In this document: positions 36,401 through 46,984 of the stretch, piece by piece | How positions within the stretch are numbered: the stretch's first letter is position 1 | Layout: the number at the start of each line of letters is the position of its first letter | Source: Siphonodentalium dalli | Taxonomy: Eukaryota > Mollusca > Scaphopoda > Gadilida > Siphonodentaliidae | DNA: 64,000 bases | Direction of reading: 5' to 3' | Assembly: GCA_032622095.1 (NCBI GenBank) | Contig: CP136066.1 | Location: forward strand, 100,957,319-101,021,318 | Program-made: the position numbers and the translations under genes | Notes under the pieces: model-generated | Database searches by the model: none | What the model saw: the letters and a program-made list of their open reading frames with translations, nothing else | Told to the model about the DNA's origin: nothing

Positions 36401-36924
36401 CAGTTCTGAGTCAATTCAAAAGAAATCTTATTGAAGATTATTATATATATTTCAGACAGAGTCTCACTGATGAATGCTCAAAAACGGGAAGTAATAAATT
36501 ACGAACATACCGACTTTTCAAACTTAAGTACGAAATAGAACCTTATCTTCTTCACACACCATCAATAGAAAATAGAATCGTTTTTACTAGACTGCGTATA
36601 AGTAATCATAAACTGGCTATTGAAAAGGGACGCCACACCCAACCACCGACGGCATTGGAACAAAGACTATGTATATTTTGTTCCGATGATGCTATTGAAG
36701 ATGAAAAACACTTTCTTTTGGAATGTAGTGCTTACCGCACACCGCGGCTCGAACTAATAACTCTTATGAAGACACAGTTCCCAGACTTTGAAAACATGAC
36801 ACAAACTGAACAGCTTGTCAAAATCCTATCCAACAATATTTCAAATTCATGCACTTCAATATGTCATATAATCCGAAAATTATTTTCCGCACGCGATGAG
36901 CTTCGCCTCATAAGCAATGAATAA
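33463..36924 (+). CDS. LINE ORF2: AP endonuclease plus reverse transcriptase, intact, 1153 aa
   Basis: This is a single uninterrupted frame. Residues 14-280 form an AP-type endonuclease: SWNVQG (Asn19), LVETW (Glu46), GGDFNAR (about 160-166), VVDYILI (about 242) and SDHCQLVL (about 268), which together nick the target. Residues about 500-780 form the reverse transcriptase: NNYRAIAIS, FIDFRKAFDTVNR, GVRQGYILSPNLF and LFADDLVLL, with the catalytic Asp pair at about 746-747. The C-terminus has CIFCSDDAIEDEKHFLLECS (about 1070-1090), a zinc-knuckle-like motif. No RNase H domain was seen. The length is complete for an EN-RT LINE protein. The start at 33,463 is the first ATG and precedes the endonuclease by few residues. 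All key residues are present, so the element may be recently active. The clade was not determined. Confidence 0.95.
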   Translation: MSDTSSTDHSNTIRYTSWNVQGIRKKIRDPDFRNQIERYEFITLVETWHQDSPDIHLEGYENLNLSRSQAKKKGGIAFYFLSKFKKYMRKVYTVNEVALCVEFDGQMLNQSSKVIFVSLYIPPSNSSFWKTKDKDDDIFECVEKALARYKSGELLILGGDFNARTGELPDHVVSDSDKHTPLPADYIIDTCPNRASMDSRINSFGRQLINLSRSCGIRVINGRSTGDRLGHFTSYQYNGASVVDYILITESFLCAVDYFCVKLPTEFSDHCQLVLHLKYDNERCQSQNKYKYTQLRTHLKWAEHSEEKLRNAMHNTSIRGRLADYKTYHYQHDVYGAKNATKDLMQIVKDVNMYACVRRVVSRKKTPRKRKWFDGQCREFKRDLGKIINDMRNNPFDPNLRTRYHVKRKAYKKALKAKRRAFYADIYCKLDTLETTNPKQYWEIITKMRQRPLSQNELDADRSVDFFTELYCPKPDNPDCGLSSDTYQTCNQAINNDDITTEEVLGATRELKNGKAIGPDQNSNELLKSLVPLIIDEIVKLFNLILETGHYPSDWSESTLTLIHKKGDKSDPNNYRAIAISSAVGKLFNKIINRRLIDFLHVNNIISENQFGFSKGKSTIDGAFVLHAAIQKYKRLGKPLYAAFIDFRKAFDTVNRQLLFKKLKCAGIKGLILRIIQSLYDNSYYITKTNKGLGPPCLSTIGVRQGYILSPNLFKIFIDDIKKEFDSPCEAVHLGNDTLNHILFADDLVLLSDTPSGLQCCLNRLNRYTENNKLTVNTDKTKCVVFRSRKTKTLPDFHIGNQKLEIVNEYNYLGIKFSNTGRFSHAMEELSAKGLKAMHSLFNACTNDAPIPLVTSVKLFDRLIKPILLYGSEIWGVEITTKNHDRLPCEKVHIKYCKRLLGVGRFSSNNAVRAELGSHPLFIDVACRLSSYVIKIISRSDCNLLRNAALEQQVASVKKSIFKTAESLGWNIADLNNPGPVLSQFKRNLIEDYYIYFRQSLTDECSKTGSNKLRTYRLFKLKYEIEPYLLHTPSIENRIVFTRLRISNHKLAIEKGRHTQPPTALEQRLCIFCSDDAIEDEKHFLLECSAYRTPRLELITLMKTQFPDFENMTQTEQLVKILSNNISNSCTSICHIIRKLFSARDELRLISNE

Positions 36925-37086
36925 ATGAAGACGAGACGACCCTATGCACATTCAGCTGTACTTAAATGGTTATATATTACCATCTATTATTATATCATTT
37001 ATTGTATTGTTCAATGTACAACTATATATTAATATGTTTGCATACTGTCCTTATAAGGATGTTTTGCCTATTAAACTTATCTTATC
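36925..37086 (+). other. LINE 3' UTR and ACTTATCTTATCT tail
   Basis: A short AT-rich 3' UTR ends TATTAAACTTATCTTATCTG (about 37,070-37,089), a short simple repeat (TTATC units) rather than poly(A), as in many non-L1 LINE clades. The next sequence appears unrelated, so the insertion ends here. Confidence 0.65.
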
Positions 37087-37662
37087 TGTGTACATTCGAT
37101 AACCGGAAGTGGAATCGGAAAAAGTGGAATCGACGATAAAAAATATACACCAGGGTAAGTGTTTTGGCTTCTAATTATTCTCACAGTACTATAAAAAATG
37201 TTATGAGATGGTATTTTCAATAGCATATATATTTCCAATCACATAAAGCAGACTCGTTTTATCAGACGGTTTGATGTTGTCGAGAAAAGAAAGCGAATGA
37301 ATGAAAACTCACATGTAAATAACGCGCTCTTCCAGTTCACTGTGTATGTTCACATAAATAACTAATATTCACGCATGATTTGCACGTGGTATGTTTTCCC
37401 ACTGCTCTAACGGTTCTATACGTATATAACATGTTGCCACTTTGGCGATACTTGTCACAAAAAAATCGAGTTTTTTCTAGCATGTTGGTGTACGGCAGTA
37501 TGCTGGGAAGTGTACTGCAGTATGCGAGTTTGGTCAATAACCAAGTGTACTGCAGTATGTCCTAATAGTTGTAATACACACAATATGGGCGCGTATTGAC
37601 ACAATCATTGTCTCTTATGAGGTATTCACAATGAGTAAACGCCTCATTGTTTCTCATTTCAG

Positions 37663-37869
37663 CCCTAAAGATATCCAACGATGTTTAAATGCTGTAACTG
37701 CGATTTCGAGGCAAATACATTTGGCGAAGCTGTTGGACACGCAACACAGAAACATAAAAATAAAAACATCGAAGTAAAACAAAAGTCGCAACAAACAACC
37801 ACCATACTGTCGTTTCCCATCATTCCTGAGCTTTGTCGTGAGCAGGGTCGACGTATTACCGATTTTTGA
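37663..37869 (+). CDS. Possible exon with one C2H2-like zinc finger
   Basis: After a good acceptor (TTTCTCATTTCAG, 37,650-37,662) an ATG at 37,681 opens a frame of 62 codons: MFKCCNCDFEANTFGEAVGH and ATQKHKNKN, a C-x2-C ... H-x4-H finger with a basic tail, ending in TGA at 37,867-37,869. A possible 5' non-coding exon ends at GTAAGT (37,155). A GTGAGC donor inside the frame near 37,838 could end the exon earlier. The protein is unrecognised; such short finger exons occur in invertebrate multicopy genes. It faces the minus-strand zinc-finger fragment tail to tail. The model is weak and single-exon. Confidence 0.4.
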
Positions 37870-38403
37870 AGTTTTTTAATTATTGGCGATCTGTCCCACA
37901 AGTTAGCAAAACAACGTGATCAAAACGGACAGATTGTGGGTGTAAGATGGATAACTCTAAAATCAAGGTTATTATTGTTAATCTGATCGGATTGAGTACC
38001 TTAATTTAAGACAACAAACTGAAAAAGACTACTGATTTTGTTTTCCAACAACAGTGTAAGTTGGTTAAGTTGGAATATTTCGAAAACTGGAGGCACAGGT
38101 ACCTATATTTGTCGAAATATTCAGACTAAACCACATTTAGACTATGGTTGGAAAAGGATCAATATCGAGCGTTTCTCTTGGTTTGAAATATTGGTGTTCA
38201 AGGGAGTGGGGTAAAAACAATCAAGATTGAACACCAAAAATGAAATAAACAACTCAACGTTCCTGGCTATGTGTTGATATAAGAGACAGTCTTTCTATCA
38301 GTCAATCCCAATATGGTTAACCCCGTGCATGAGTATACAAGTGACTATCAATTGAGAGATAAAAAGAATAAATACTATCAAATGGATCAACTGTATTTGT
38401 ATA

Positions 38404-38946
38404 TCAGTTTTTACATAGCGCTTCGTACTTATTCAAACTTGATCGCCACCTGTAACATTTCTGACACCTCCTGCACTGGTATCGTGGGAGTTGGTGCATC
38501 CCCTTCTTGTGATCTTCCATATTGAATTTTGTTGAAAATGTCCTCGAACAAACATCACAAGAGTATTCTGGCACATCTGCATCTGCGTGGCATGTTTTAT
38601 TGTGCCTATTCAAAGACCCAGGTGCCTTGAAGTTTTTCTTACATCGTGTACACTGGTCGATGGCGATTCCAGCATGCGATGCTTTGTGGTAACGTAACTT
38701 TGACGGTTGGCAGAACCCCTTACCACATACGTTACACGTGTGTTCAAACTGCTTTGTATGTTGCGATTTTTCATGCAGCTTTAGCGCACATAGCCTGCTG
38801 AAAGATTTGCCACAATAAACACACAAGTGGGAGCTTTCTTGTTCTTGATCCGGATTATCTGCTGCAACTGGTGGTCTATGTTTGTTTACATGTCTTCTCT
38901 CAGATTATATAGTTTGGTTGTGCTATACGTACATTCCGAACATGTG
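38404..38946 (-). pseudogene. C2H2 zinc-finger array fragment, six fingers, frameshifted
   Basis: Minus-strand coding from about 38,946 to the stop at 38,404 gives successive fingers: CSECTYSTTKLYNLR (then a 2-bp GA insertion) RHVNKH; CVYCGKSFSRLCALKLHEK; CNVCGKGFCQPSKLRYHKA; CTRCKKNFKAPGSLNRHNKT; CDVCSRTFSTKFNMEDHKKG; and CRRCQKCYRWRSSLNKYEAL, whose first zinc-binding His is replaced by Tyr. Linkers are not the strict TGEKP type. Such proteins bind DNA in the nucleus. A stop lies just before the first finger, and the frameshift separates finger 1 from 2-6, so this is a decayed gene or transposon-captured fragment. The 2-6 stretch alone is open (140+ codons) and could be an exon. Confidence 0.7.
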
Positions 38947-39228
38947 TACTACTGTATGACGACTGGACGATTGCGTACATATATACAGCGATAAACGTGT
39001 CACACACACATGTCAAAGCAAGCTGATCGTCACTTAACTCGCATGCTTTTTATTTGCTATAACCTGAATAGTAAATGTATGCCGGAGTCACGGGGCCTCT
39101 CAAATGTATGATATCTCAGTCGCACTTGGAAAGCATGAACACGAACTACGATACGGTCAGTTACATGTGTTTTGCGTAGGCATACACATGGCTGTAGCAA
39201 CACAAGATATAAACATTAAAGGTACTAA

Positions 39229-41807
39229 AGCTAGCCACACATGCTTGCGTATGCGTATGGTGCGTTGCGTTATTTTTATCGCATGCGATTGTCGGACGGA
39301 AAATCAAATAGAAATGCACGGGCACCCACACATGCATGCGGTTCCGATGCGAAACTAATCTGACGCTCCGAATGCCTCCGATTTTTATCGGACCGAAAAT
39401 ACTCGTATTTTCCATCGGATAGAAATCGTCGCTCCGTTTGCGTTCGCAGCGGAATTCCCCAATTGTTTTTCAAAGTAATAAAACATGCCGCGAATTAGAT
39501 CTACTCCCATAACACCACAAGAAGTGGAAGATTTGGGCCTTTCTAGTTAAACCCCGGGTCTATCTGTATGTGTGCCAGCATGGGTACTATCACGACAGCC
39601 AGAAATCATTTAATGCGTGGCAGGATATTTCCGAGAAGATCAGGGGTGGGGGGGGGGGGGGGGTCTGCAAAACATGTCCGCATATAGGGCCGGGGTGGGT
39701 GGGTGGTCCAGAGGCCGAAAAAATCGTGCTTGTAAATTTTTTCCAAAATGGGTTTTTTTCAAACAATTTACAAGTACTGTCCATGTAATGTTGTTTGTAA
39801 GCATGTTAGTACCATGTTTGTTGGTATAGGGCTATATATAGGCAGCTATAGAGACTCTTTAGCCTCAGATTTAGCAACATTCTGGATTTTACAGGATCCC
39901 GGCCCACTTCACAGTGGACCACCATAATAGCGTTCAGGAAACTTATGATCAACTGAAGAAATATTTAGTAACAAAATTAATATATTACCCAGTTGTTTTA
40001 CCTGAAACGTAATAAAATTTTAAAAAAACTGTATCACAAATTGGATACTACATGGTGAATACTCAATGATGACTAGATATCATTAACCTGATTGTTGTAT
40101 AACATGAAATTGAAAAGGGTATCTCATAAATTTCTAATGTCTGAAATACTGTCTTGTTCTGGCATGTAATCAAATTCATTCCTTCTGGTTATTTCTCATC
40201 TTGAATGATTGCAAGTAATTTTAATTTGCAACACTTATCCAAATAAAACTGAATTGGTTATGAATGACCGTTACTGTTTACTGCTCAGACAATCCCAACT
40301 GAAGATGACGCTATTCTCATTGAATTTCCGAACTTCATCTTGGAGCTTTACTGCTCAACAAGACTAGACTAAAATACTAATTGTATACTGTTATCGCTTA
40401 CAAATAGATGAACTGAAATAATGTGATGCATTCAGATGCATTGAGAAATGACATTCTTCAATGTCTTCAAAGTTCAAACTAAAAGTAAAATCAAGAATAA
40501 AATCTGACTGAGACTATACTGCAGACTCTAGTGCACAAATGTACAAATGGTTGAGTTATAATAATGCAAAATGTGTTTACGGATGGAACAAGGCCGGTAA
40601 CTCTGGTATGCATTGACAGGCGAAATCTGTGATATGCAGTAATACATGTATGTGCATACATCCTTCCTCTATAATTCTGGTCTATCACCACACCAAACCA
40701 CATCAAAATTCGACAACCGACACTTCAACTTATATTGCAAAAACATTGTACGGACTGAATTTCATAAAGTCGAACATGGCCCATAACTCTGGTATATAGG
40801 CATTGGTTCTCACAACCCGTGATATTATGCATATTCGTTTCCCATTTCTGGTCCTTCACCATGCCACAGAGCATCAATATATGACAACCGACTCTTGAGT
40901 TATAATGCAAAATGTGTGTACGGACGGACGCACGGATGGCTCGAGACGTCAACTATATACCCGCCGACTAATATCGGGGGTATAGTAATCATATATCTAT
41001 GTGTATACCTAACCAAAAACAATTTACCTCTCCCACCCCACCCCGGTGGATAAGATTAAAGAGTTCTTTGGTCATGCACAAATAATTGTGGAACCCCTGA
41101 CCTGTTTACCACTATTTACACTGATCAGTGTTCTCTGTCAGACACAACATACTCGATATATTAGGGCTATAATGGGGTCAAGGACGATTTGTGACATATA
41201 GTGTACCTACACTATATGCTTTATTATTGTTGTTAGAAACTGAAAACACAAGGAAACACCTGGAAATAGTTTATTTTTCGTTTTTCTGATCTGTGTTTAC
41301 CAATTAAACATGTTGTTGCTTGCGTCTTAATTTTACACAGCAAGAGTTTGCACCAAAAAAAGGATAGTGGAATGGGATTGAAAGGCAGTTAACACAGTTA
41401 TTGAAGAACGGCTAAAAAAACCTCTGAAATGTTGATAAAAACATGACAAAGGGGGGTGAGTCCCCAAAATTTGGAGGAAACAAATTGCACAAATGGGGTG
41501 GTGGGTCCCTCTGGGTGGAAATAAACTTGTTGGGCCCTATATGTGCAATTTTTTTCCAGACCCCTCCCTGAGAAGATCGTTTATTTCTTAACCTCCTATG
41601 GTAATGATACACAGCAACAATCACTAACAATTCCTCCTCCTGTAAATCCATGGTGAAGTGACTGAAACGATCACTACCGGACAACGTTCGCATGACCCCA
41701 ACGGAACGATAACGCAAACATGTGTGGGTACTTTCGCACAACGAACGGATCCGATGAACGGATCCGATTATTTTCGCTAACGCATACGCAAGCATGTGTG
41801 GCTAGAT
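39229..41807. mobile_element. PIF/Harbinger DNA transposon, 2.58 kb, degraded
   Basis: Terminal inverted repeats of about 28 bp (A[G/T]CTAGCCACACATGCTTGC...) lie at 39,229-39,257 and 41,779-41,807, with TAA on each side (39,226-39,228 and 41,808-41,810), the 3-bp TWA duplication of this superfamily. Sub-terminal regions have repeated CGGATCCGAT and AACGGA motifs. A transposase start is seen on the minus strand near the right end (41,651-41,570). A short plus-strand frame near the left end (ATG at 39,485, MPRIRSTPITPQEVEDLGLS) could be the start of the second, Myb-like protein, but this is weak. Most coding sequence is gone. The interior holds other repeats, including a G-run at about 39,648-39,662. 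Confidence 0.8.
41570..41651 (-). pseudogene. Harbinger transposase N-terminal remnant
   Basis: The minus-strand ATG at 41,651 encodes MDLQEEELLVIVAVYHYHRR and RLRNKRS. The acidic 'EEEL' followed by a hydrophobic helix and an Arg-rich run is the usual start of PIF/Harbinger transposases. After about 28 residues the frame passes into unrelated G/C-rich repeat sequence, so the DDE catalytic domain is missing. Confidence 0.6.
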
Positions 41808-42061
41808 TAAATCCGATCAGACGATTCTGAATTTCTATTTAATACTGACCACTTGATTTAGAGTTATCCATCTTTATCTGCAAGACCATCCGTTTCACCG
41901 GCAAGTTATGTCCCACAAACAATAGAAATCGTTAACTTCAAACATTGATATCTGATCACTCGGAGCATTGGTGGATGGATTCCTCGACTAGAATCAAATA
42001 TTTTTTACCCCGAAGCCAATGTAATAGTAAATTAGGAGCGTCTGATCGGATTTAGTACCTT

Positions 42062-43119
42062 TAATATAACTGAAATATGGAGAGCACACAAACTTACATA
42101 AACCACACTTAGCATGAATGTATGTACTTGTATACATATCTATTCAAACAATAAACCGTGTAGCATGTTATACATGCATGCAGCCGTGCATTGCAATCCC
42201 ACAACCCCACCAAACACGCACGGTATATATTAATTATATAATTTATTTCACATTCTGGAGTCAGACACATCTTTCTGTGAGACTCGACAGTGGTAAGATC
42301 ATCTAATAACCAGTCGCATGCCAATGCATTCACATCATGTGTGCCACAAAGTCTTATTAATCATGGGAAAATTAATGATTTATATGTCGTGCAAATAGAG
42401 CAATATTTTGCTCAAATATGTTCAATATCCACATCACTCGCTTTAGTGAGAAGTTCAATACGCATGTATACATGCCCAAATCAGTGCGAAAGGTCTAGAT
42501 TTGTGTCTTTCAAGCATGATGCCGTACACCGAACTCGCATACTGGTTACACTGGTGTAAATAAGGTTCGGAGAGACCTCTAGCGGATGCGGGAGGAATAT
42601 ATAGGAGAGAATAAAATATACACTGGGCCCTGATTGGTCAATAGCCTTGTGTGCTTTTTGCATAAAAAAATCATCACACCTCTTCCCTATGGTTTCCCAC
42701 TGGTAAAATAGCCATTGGCACAGGAATTAACCCTCTGTAGTGAAGTTTGAATTTTTTGTTGTGGTCTAAAATATGACAGTATTTTTTTATGCGGTTCTGA
42801 CACTAGTTAGGAAAACACAAGATTTAAAGGCGAATTCCCTGCCTGTCGTGCCTGATTTGTTTGTGCAAAAAGTTTCCCAAAGTGTCAATTTTTCAGATTT
42901 AAAGAAAATTTTGGACCCAATGTTTATATTGCCAATAGTATACGCTAAAACGTTAGCACTGAGGCCTATGGAAAACATTTACACCTGTGTAACCTACTGC
43001 AGTACACTTGTCCACTGGCTACATTGGCATACTGCCGTACACCTGGCTTTTTTTAATCGGATTATTTTGCCAAGAAAACTGTCTTATTGGTACCAGATAC
43101 ATTATATATAACGCAGATC
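42062..43119. other. Non-coding stretch
   Basis: No motif-bearing ORF was recognised. Around 42,990-43,050 the sequence TACTGCAGTACACTTG and nearby 'CATACTGCCGTACACC' resemble, in complement, sequence at 37,490-37,560 (TGTACTGCAGTATG), suggesting two copies of a short dispersed element. Nothing else is assigned. Confidence 0.4.
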
Positions 43120-44389
43120 AAACCCTGCCCGGACAAAAGTACCCTTCTAAATCCATCCGGTTTTTCCCGATTTGACCTCGAATTGATAATTTTGAAGGTC
43201 AAGGTCATGTATTTGACCTTGAATTGTCTGTTTCCCCTCTGCTTTTCGGCGAATTGCCCGATTTGACCTTGACTTGTCCATTTTGAAGGTCAAGTTCAAG
43301 TGGGGTCACGATTTGACCAGTCCAAAACACTGCCCGGACAAAAGTACCCGTCGAAATCCACCCGGTTTTACCCGATTTGACCTTGAATTGATCATTTTGA
43401 AGGTCAAGGTCAGGTCGGGGTCACGATTTGACCCGTCCAAAACACTGAATGGACAAAATAAAAATTCGCGATTTGACCTTGAATTGACCCGATTTCAAGG
43501 TCAAGGTCACGTCGCACGGGCAACCGAATAGGCTTACGACACCCCCATACGAAAGTATCCCTAGATACTCGGGCGTTCGACCTTGAAATGACCCGATTTC
43601 AAGGTCAAGGTCACGTCGCACGGGCAAATTAATAGGACCATGCCACTCCCCGGCCGAAAGTACCCCACATACCAAGTTTCATTGAAATCGGCTCGGCCGT
43701 TTTCGAGTCCATCGCGAACAGAAACACACACACAGATTTCCCAAAATATATAATAGACTAGAAGGTGACCCGACTTCGTCCGGGCTTTGACCTTGAATTG
43801 TCCATTTTGAAGGTCAAGGTCAAGTGGGGTTACGATTTAACCAGTCCAAAAACACTGCCCGGACAAAAGTACCCGACAAACGTGCCCGTCGAAATCCATC
43901 CGGTTTTACCCGATTTGACCTTGAATTGATAATTTTGAAGGTCAAGGTCTGGTCGGGGTCACGATTGGACCCGTCCAAAACAATCAGTGGACAAAACTAA
44001 TCCCACGTATCAAATTTCGTCGAAATCCCATCAAAATTGCCGATTTGACCTTGAAGTTACCCGATTTCAAGGTCAATTTCACGTCGCACGGGCAAATGAA
44101 TATGCTTATGAGACTCGCCATAAGAAAGTACCCCCACATATCAAGTTTCATCGAAATCCCGTGATATTCGGGCGTTTGACCTTGAAATGACCCGAATTCA
44201 AGGTCAAGGTCACGTCGCACGGACAAATTAATATGCCTGTGTTCGTCCCCGGTCGAAAACACCCCAACATACCAAGTTTCATCGAAATCGGGTGGGCCGT
44301 TTTTGAGTTCATCGCGAACACACAGACAGACACACAGACAGACACACAGACACACAGATCTTCCAAAATATATAATAGACTAGCCGATG
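43120..44389 (+). repeat. Tandem 'GACCTTGAA ... TTCAAGGTCAAGGTCA' repeat block
   Basis: Two related blocks (about 43,120-43,760 and 43,765-44,385) each contain three to four units in which TTTGACCTTGAA is followed, 10-20 bp later, by TTCAAGGTCAAGGTCA, and by GTCACGTCGCACGGGCAAAT or a variant. Both end in a CACAGACA-type tail and CAAAATATATAATAGACTAG. The second block starts with the head GACCCGACTTCGTCCGGGC. The structure (head, body, microsatellite tail) is the same as in the neighbouring families. Non-coding; ORFs here are spurious. Confidence 0.8.
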
Positions 44390-45560
44390 AGCCCGACGTT
44401 GTCCGGGCTATTCAAAAACCAAATTTCTAGTCAATAGCTCTACCCAACCAGAAATTTCAAGTCGATAGCTCTACCCGTTTCCGAGATCTGGTCTGCGCAT
44501 GCGCGAAGCTGGCGTCGCACGGGCTCGGCGACCCGATAAAATTCGTATCCGGGGCAAGATACATTCACATAGCAAATTTCAAGTCGATAGCTCCATCCGT
44601 TTCCGATATCTCGTCTGCGCATGCGCGAAGTTGGTGTCGCACGGGCTCGGCGACCCGATAAAATTCGTATGCGGGGCAAGATACATTCACATAGCAAATT
44701 TCAAGTCGATAGCTCCACCCGTTTCCGAGATCTCGTCTGCGCATGCGCGAAGCGGGCGCCGCACGGGCTCGCCAATACGACAACGTTCACCGCCTGGTCA
44801 AACTACACACACGTACCAAGTTTCGTCCCGATCGGTCGAGAATCGTAGATTTGTATAAATGACAGACAGACAGACAAACAAACAAACAAACAAACAAACA
44901 AACATACATACAGACAGAGGTCTTCAAAATATATATGAGACTAGCCGATGAGCCCGACGTTGTCCGGGCTATTCAAAAACCAAATTTCAAGTCGATAGCT
45001 CCACCCGTTTCCTAGATCTGGTCTGCGCATGCGCGAAGCTGGCGTCGCACGGGTTCGGCGACCCGATAAAATTCGTATCCGGGGCAAGATACATTCACAT
45101 AGCAAATTTCAAGTCGATAGCTCCACCCGTTTCCTAGATCTGGTCTGCGCATGCGCGAAGCTGGTGTCGCACGGGCTCGGCGACCCGATAAAATTCGTAT
45201 CCGGGGCAAGATACATTCACATGGCAAATTTCAAGTCGATAGCTCCACCCGTTTCCGAGATCTGGTCTGCGCATGCGCGAAGCTGGCGTCGCACGGGCTC
45301 GGCGACCCGATAAAATTCGTATCCGGGAAAGATACATTCACATAGCAAATTTCAAGTCGATAGCTCCACCCGTTTCCGAGATCTCGTCTGCGCACGCGCT
45401 GCACGGGCGTCGCACGGGCTCGCCAATACGACAACGACGACCGCCTGGTCAAACTACACACACGTACCAAGTTTCGGCCCGATCGGTCGAGAATCGTAGA
45501 TTTGTAAAAATGACAGACAGACAGACGGACAGAGGTCTTCAAAATATATATGAGATTCAA
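44390..45560 (+). repeat. 122-bp tandem repeats in two adjacent elements
   Basis: Head ACTAGCCGATGAGCCCGACG at about 44,380 and 44,940. AAGTCGATAGCT recurs exactly 122 bp apart at about 44,460, 44,582, 44,704 and again at about 44,989, 45,111, 45,233, 45,355. Each unit contains TCTGCGCATGCGCGAAGCTG and TCGTATCCGGGGCAAGATAC. The last unit of each element is diverged (GCCAATACGACAACG) and is followed by 'GATCGGTCGAGAATCGTAG', an ACAGACAG or AAACAAAC microsatellite, and CTTCAAAATATATATGA. These are two copies of one repeat family head to tail; other copies lie at 8.7-9.4 kb and 47.0-47.4 kb in reverse. The class is unknown. Confidence 0.88.
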
Positions 45561-46984
45561 AATATATATGATATATTCATGTTGACATCTAGTATTACTT
45601 AGACATTTCAACTTTCCGCATTCCCAATCGCTCCATTGACTGTAACACATGAAATTACCCCCATTGTCATTGACATTTTCATACCTTAAAAATTTGACAA
45701 GAAATGTGATTTTGGGAATTTTGCCATTTTGGATCGTAGGGTATGGACACACATTGGGTTTGTTGGTAAATGTTTGAGGTGAAATCTGAATTATTCGTTA
45801 ACGGCCATTCGTCAATGTTTTCGAATGTCCATGCAACAACGAATAAGCAACCGATGTCACGTACAAGACTGATTAGTCTTTAAACTAGCTAGCTTTAGTC
45901 GGTATTGTGATAAGTACTGCCCCTTTACTAAATGCCCAGCATGTCCAATTAATAAAATAAAATATTAGCACAAATAAACGTTTGCTACTATCTTGTTATA
46001 TGGCGACTAAAGTTGTAAAATTGTTACTTTTGTTACTTGAGGCAGTCTATGGTGGACGCATGCAAGTAATGTTTTCAGTCTGTCCGTATCTCTGCTAATC
46101 TGTTTATCTGTTTGTCTGTTTATATGTCCTTCCGCGAATATGTTACGTCATACCGTAAGTACATAATGTAAAGAATGTACATGCCCTAATATGAAATAGT
46201 TGCACCAATTGTAATTTAAATCCACATATATACTTAATTTACATTGTTATCTGGTTTTATTTTGGTAATAAATCTTTCATAAAAGAACAATATTGAAAGA
46301 TTTCTTTCTGGAAACCGATAAGACTCGGTGACGTCACGACGAACATTGGGACGTCACAAGCTACATGGGCGCGCAAAACACCAGACATGATTGCGTCGAT
46401 GTCCAGACAGCTGAGACTCGTATTACACGGGCATGATAAACATATTCTGCCAACAGCTTTCGTGTTTTATTATTATTATATATATATATAAACTGCACGG
46501 GAAAATAAAAGTGGGAAATAGTACTGCCCATTGGAAGCCTATTTTATGTAAAATGAGTTGAGATTAAGTCTAAAAGATGCGTGCGGAATCTTTTTTTTTT
46601 TTTCGCAGAGACAGTGAGGTGCGAAAATATTTCTGCAAACTTTCTTCGAAGTTTCCGAAAGATCCTGGTGCATATAAACCATGTCCGGCCAAACAGTCGA
46701 GCGCATGGTTCAATTAGGAAACAATTGCACTGAAAAATGTGAATGTGGAAACATGGATTATTAAAATGCCTTATTAGTTAACTGGGAAAACAAGCTTTCT
46801 CATTCTCAACGCCATATATATAGACATTTGATTATATATTCCCGAAGAGCGTAGATCAGTCGCTAAGGGCATGTTCACATTGACACACTGTTAATCAGAG
46901 ACTATAAGCCAATGATGGCGTGTCTTTTATTTAATTGTGTCAGTATTTGTAATTGCCTTTGATGTTTTTTGCCGCTGAAGTGCA
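45561..46984. other. Non-coding stretch
   Basis: No gene was recognised. Two TGACGTCAC/GACGTCAC (CRE-like) motifs lie 25 bp apart at about 46,329-46,356; an AT-dinucleotide run is at about 46,480 and a T-run at about 46,590. These could be regulatory, but no associated transcript is visible. Confidence 0.4.

Larger units (their letters stand above)
39217..42061. mobile_element. MITE with GGTACTAAATCCGATC termini, split by a Harbinger insertion
   Basis: The right terminus (about 42,035-42,061) reads, as complement, AAAGGTACTAAATCCGATCA. The left terminus is split: TTAAAGGTACTAA at 39,216-39,228 and ATCCGATCAGACG resuming at 41,811. Removing the inserted Harbinger element and one TAA restores the same terminus on the left. 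TTAA occurs at both outer edges. The body (41,811-42,034) shares CACTTGATTTAGAGTTATCC, GATCACT and CCTCGACT.GAATCAAAT with copies at 47,855-48,290 and 61,430-61,800. It is non-coding. Confidence 0.75.

Noticed and set aside
38401..38525. Plus-strand ORF over the zinc-finger region (38,313-38,525)
   Set aside because: It is the antisense shadow of the minus-strand C2H2 array, which has real Cys/His spacing.
42773..43111. 112-codon plus-strand ORF
   Set aside because: No recognisable motif, overlaps a repeat-like segment, and no splice or homology support was seen.
44440..45752. Arg/Ala-rich ORFs (MREAGVARARRPDKIR-type) on both strands
   Set aside because: They arise from GC-rich 122-bp tandem units, and the same peptide recurs in several frames of a non-coding repeat.
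46329..46356. Pair of GACGTCAC motifs as a CRE promoter
   Set aside because: No transcription unit could be placed near it; two 8-bp matches in 64 kb are not enough.
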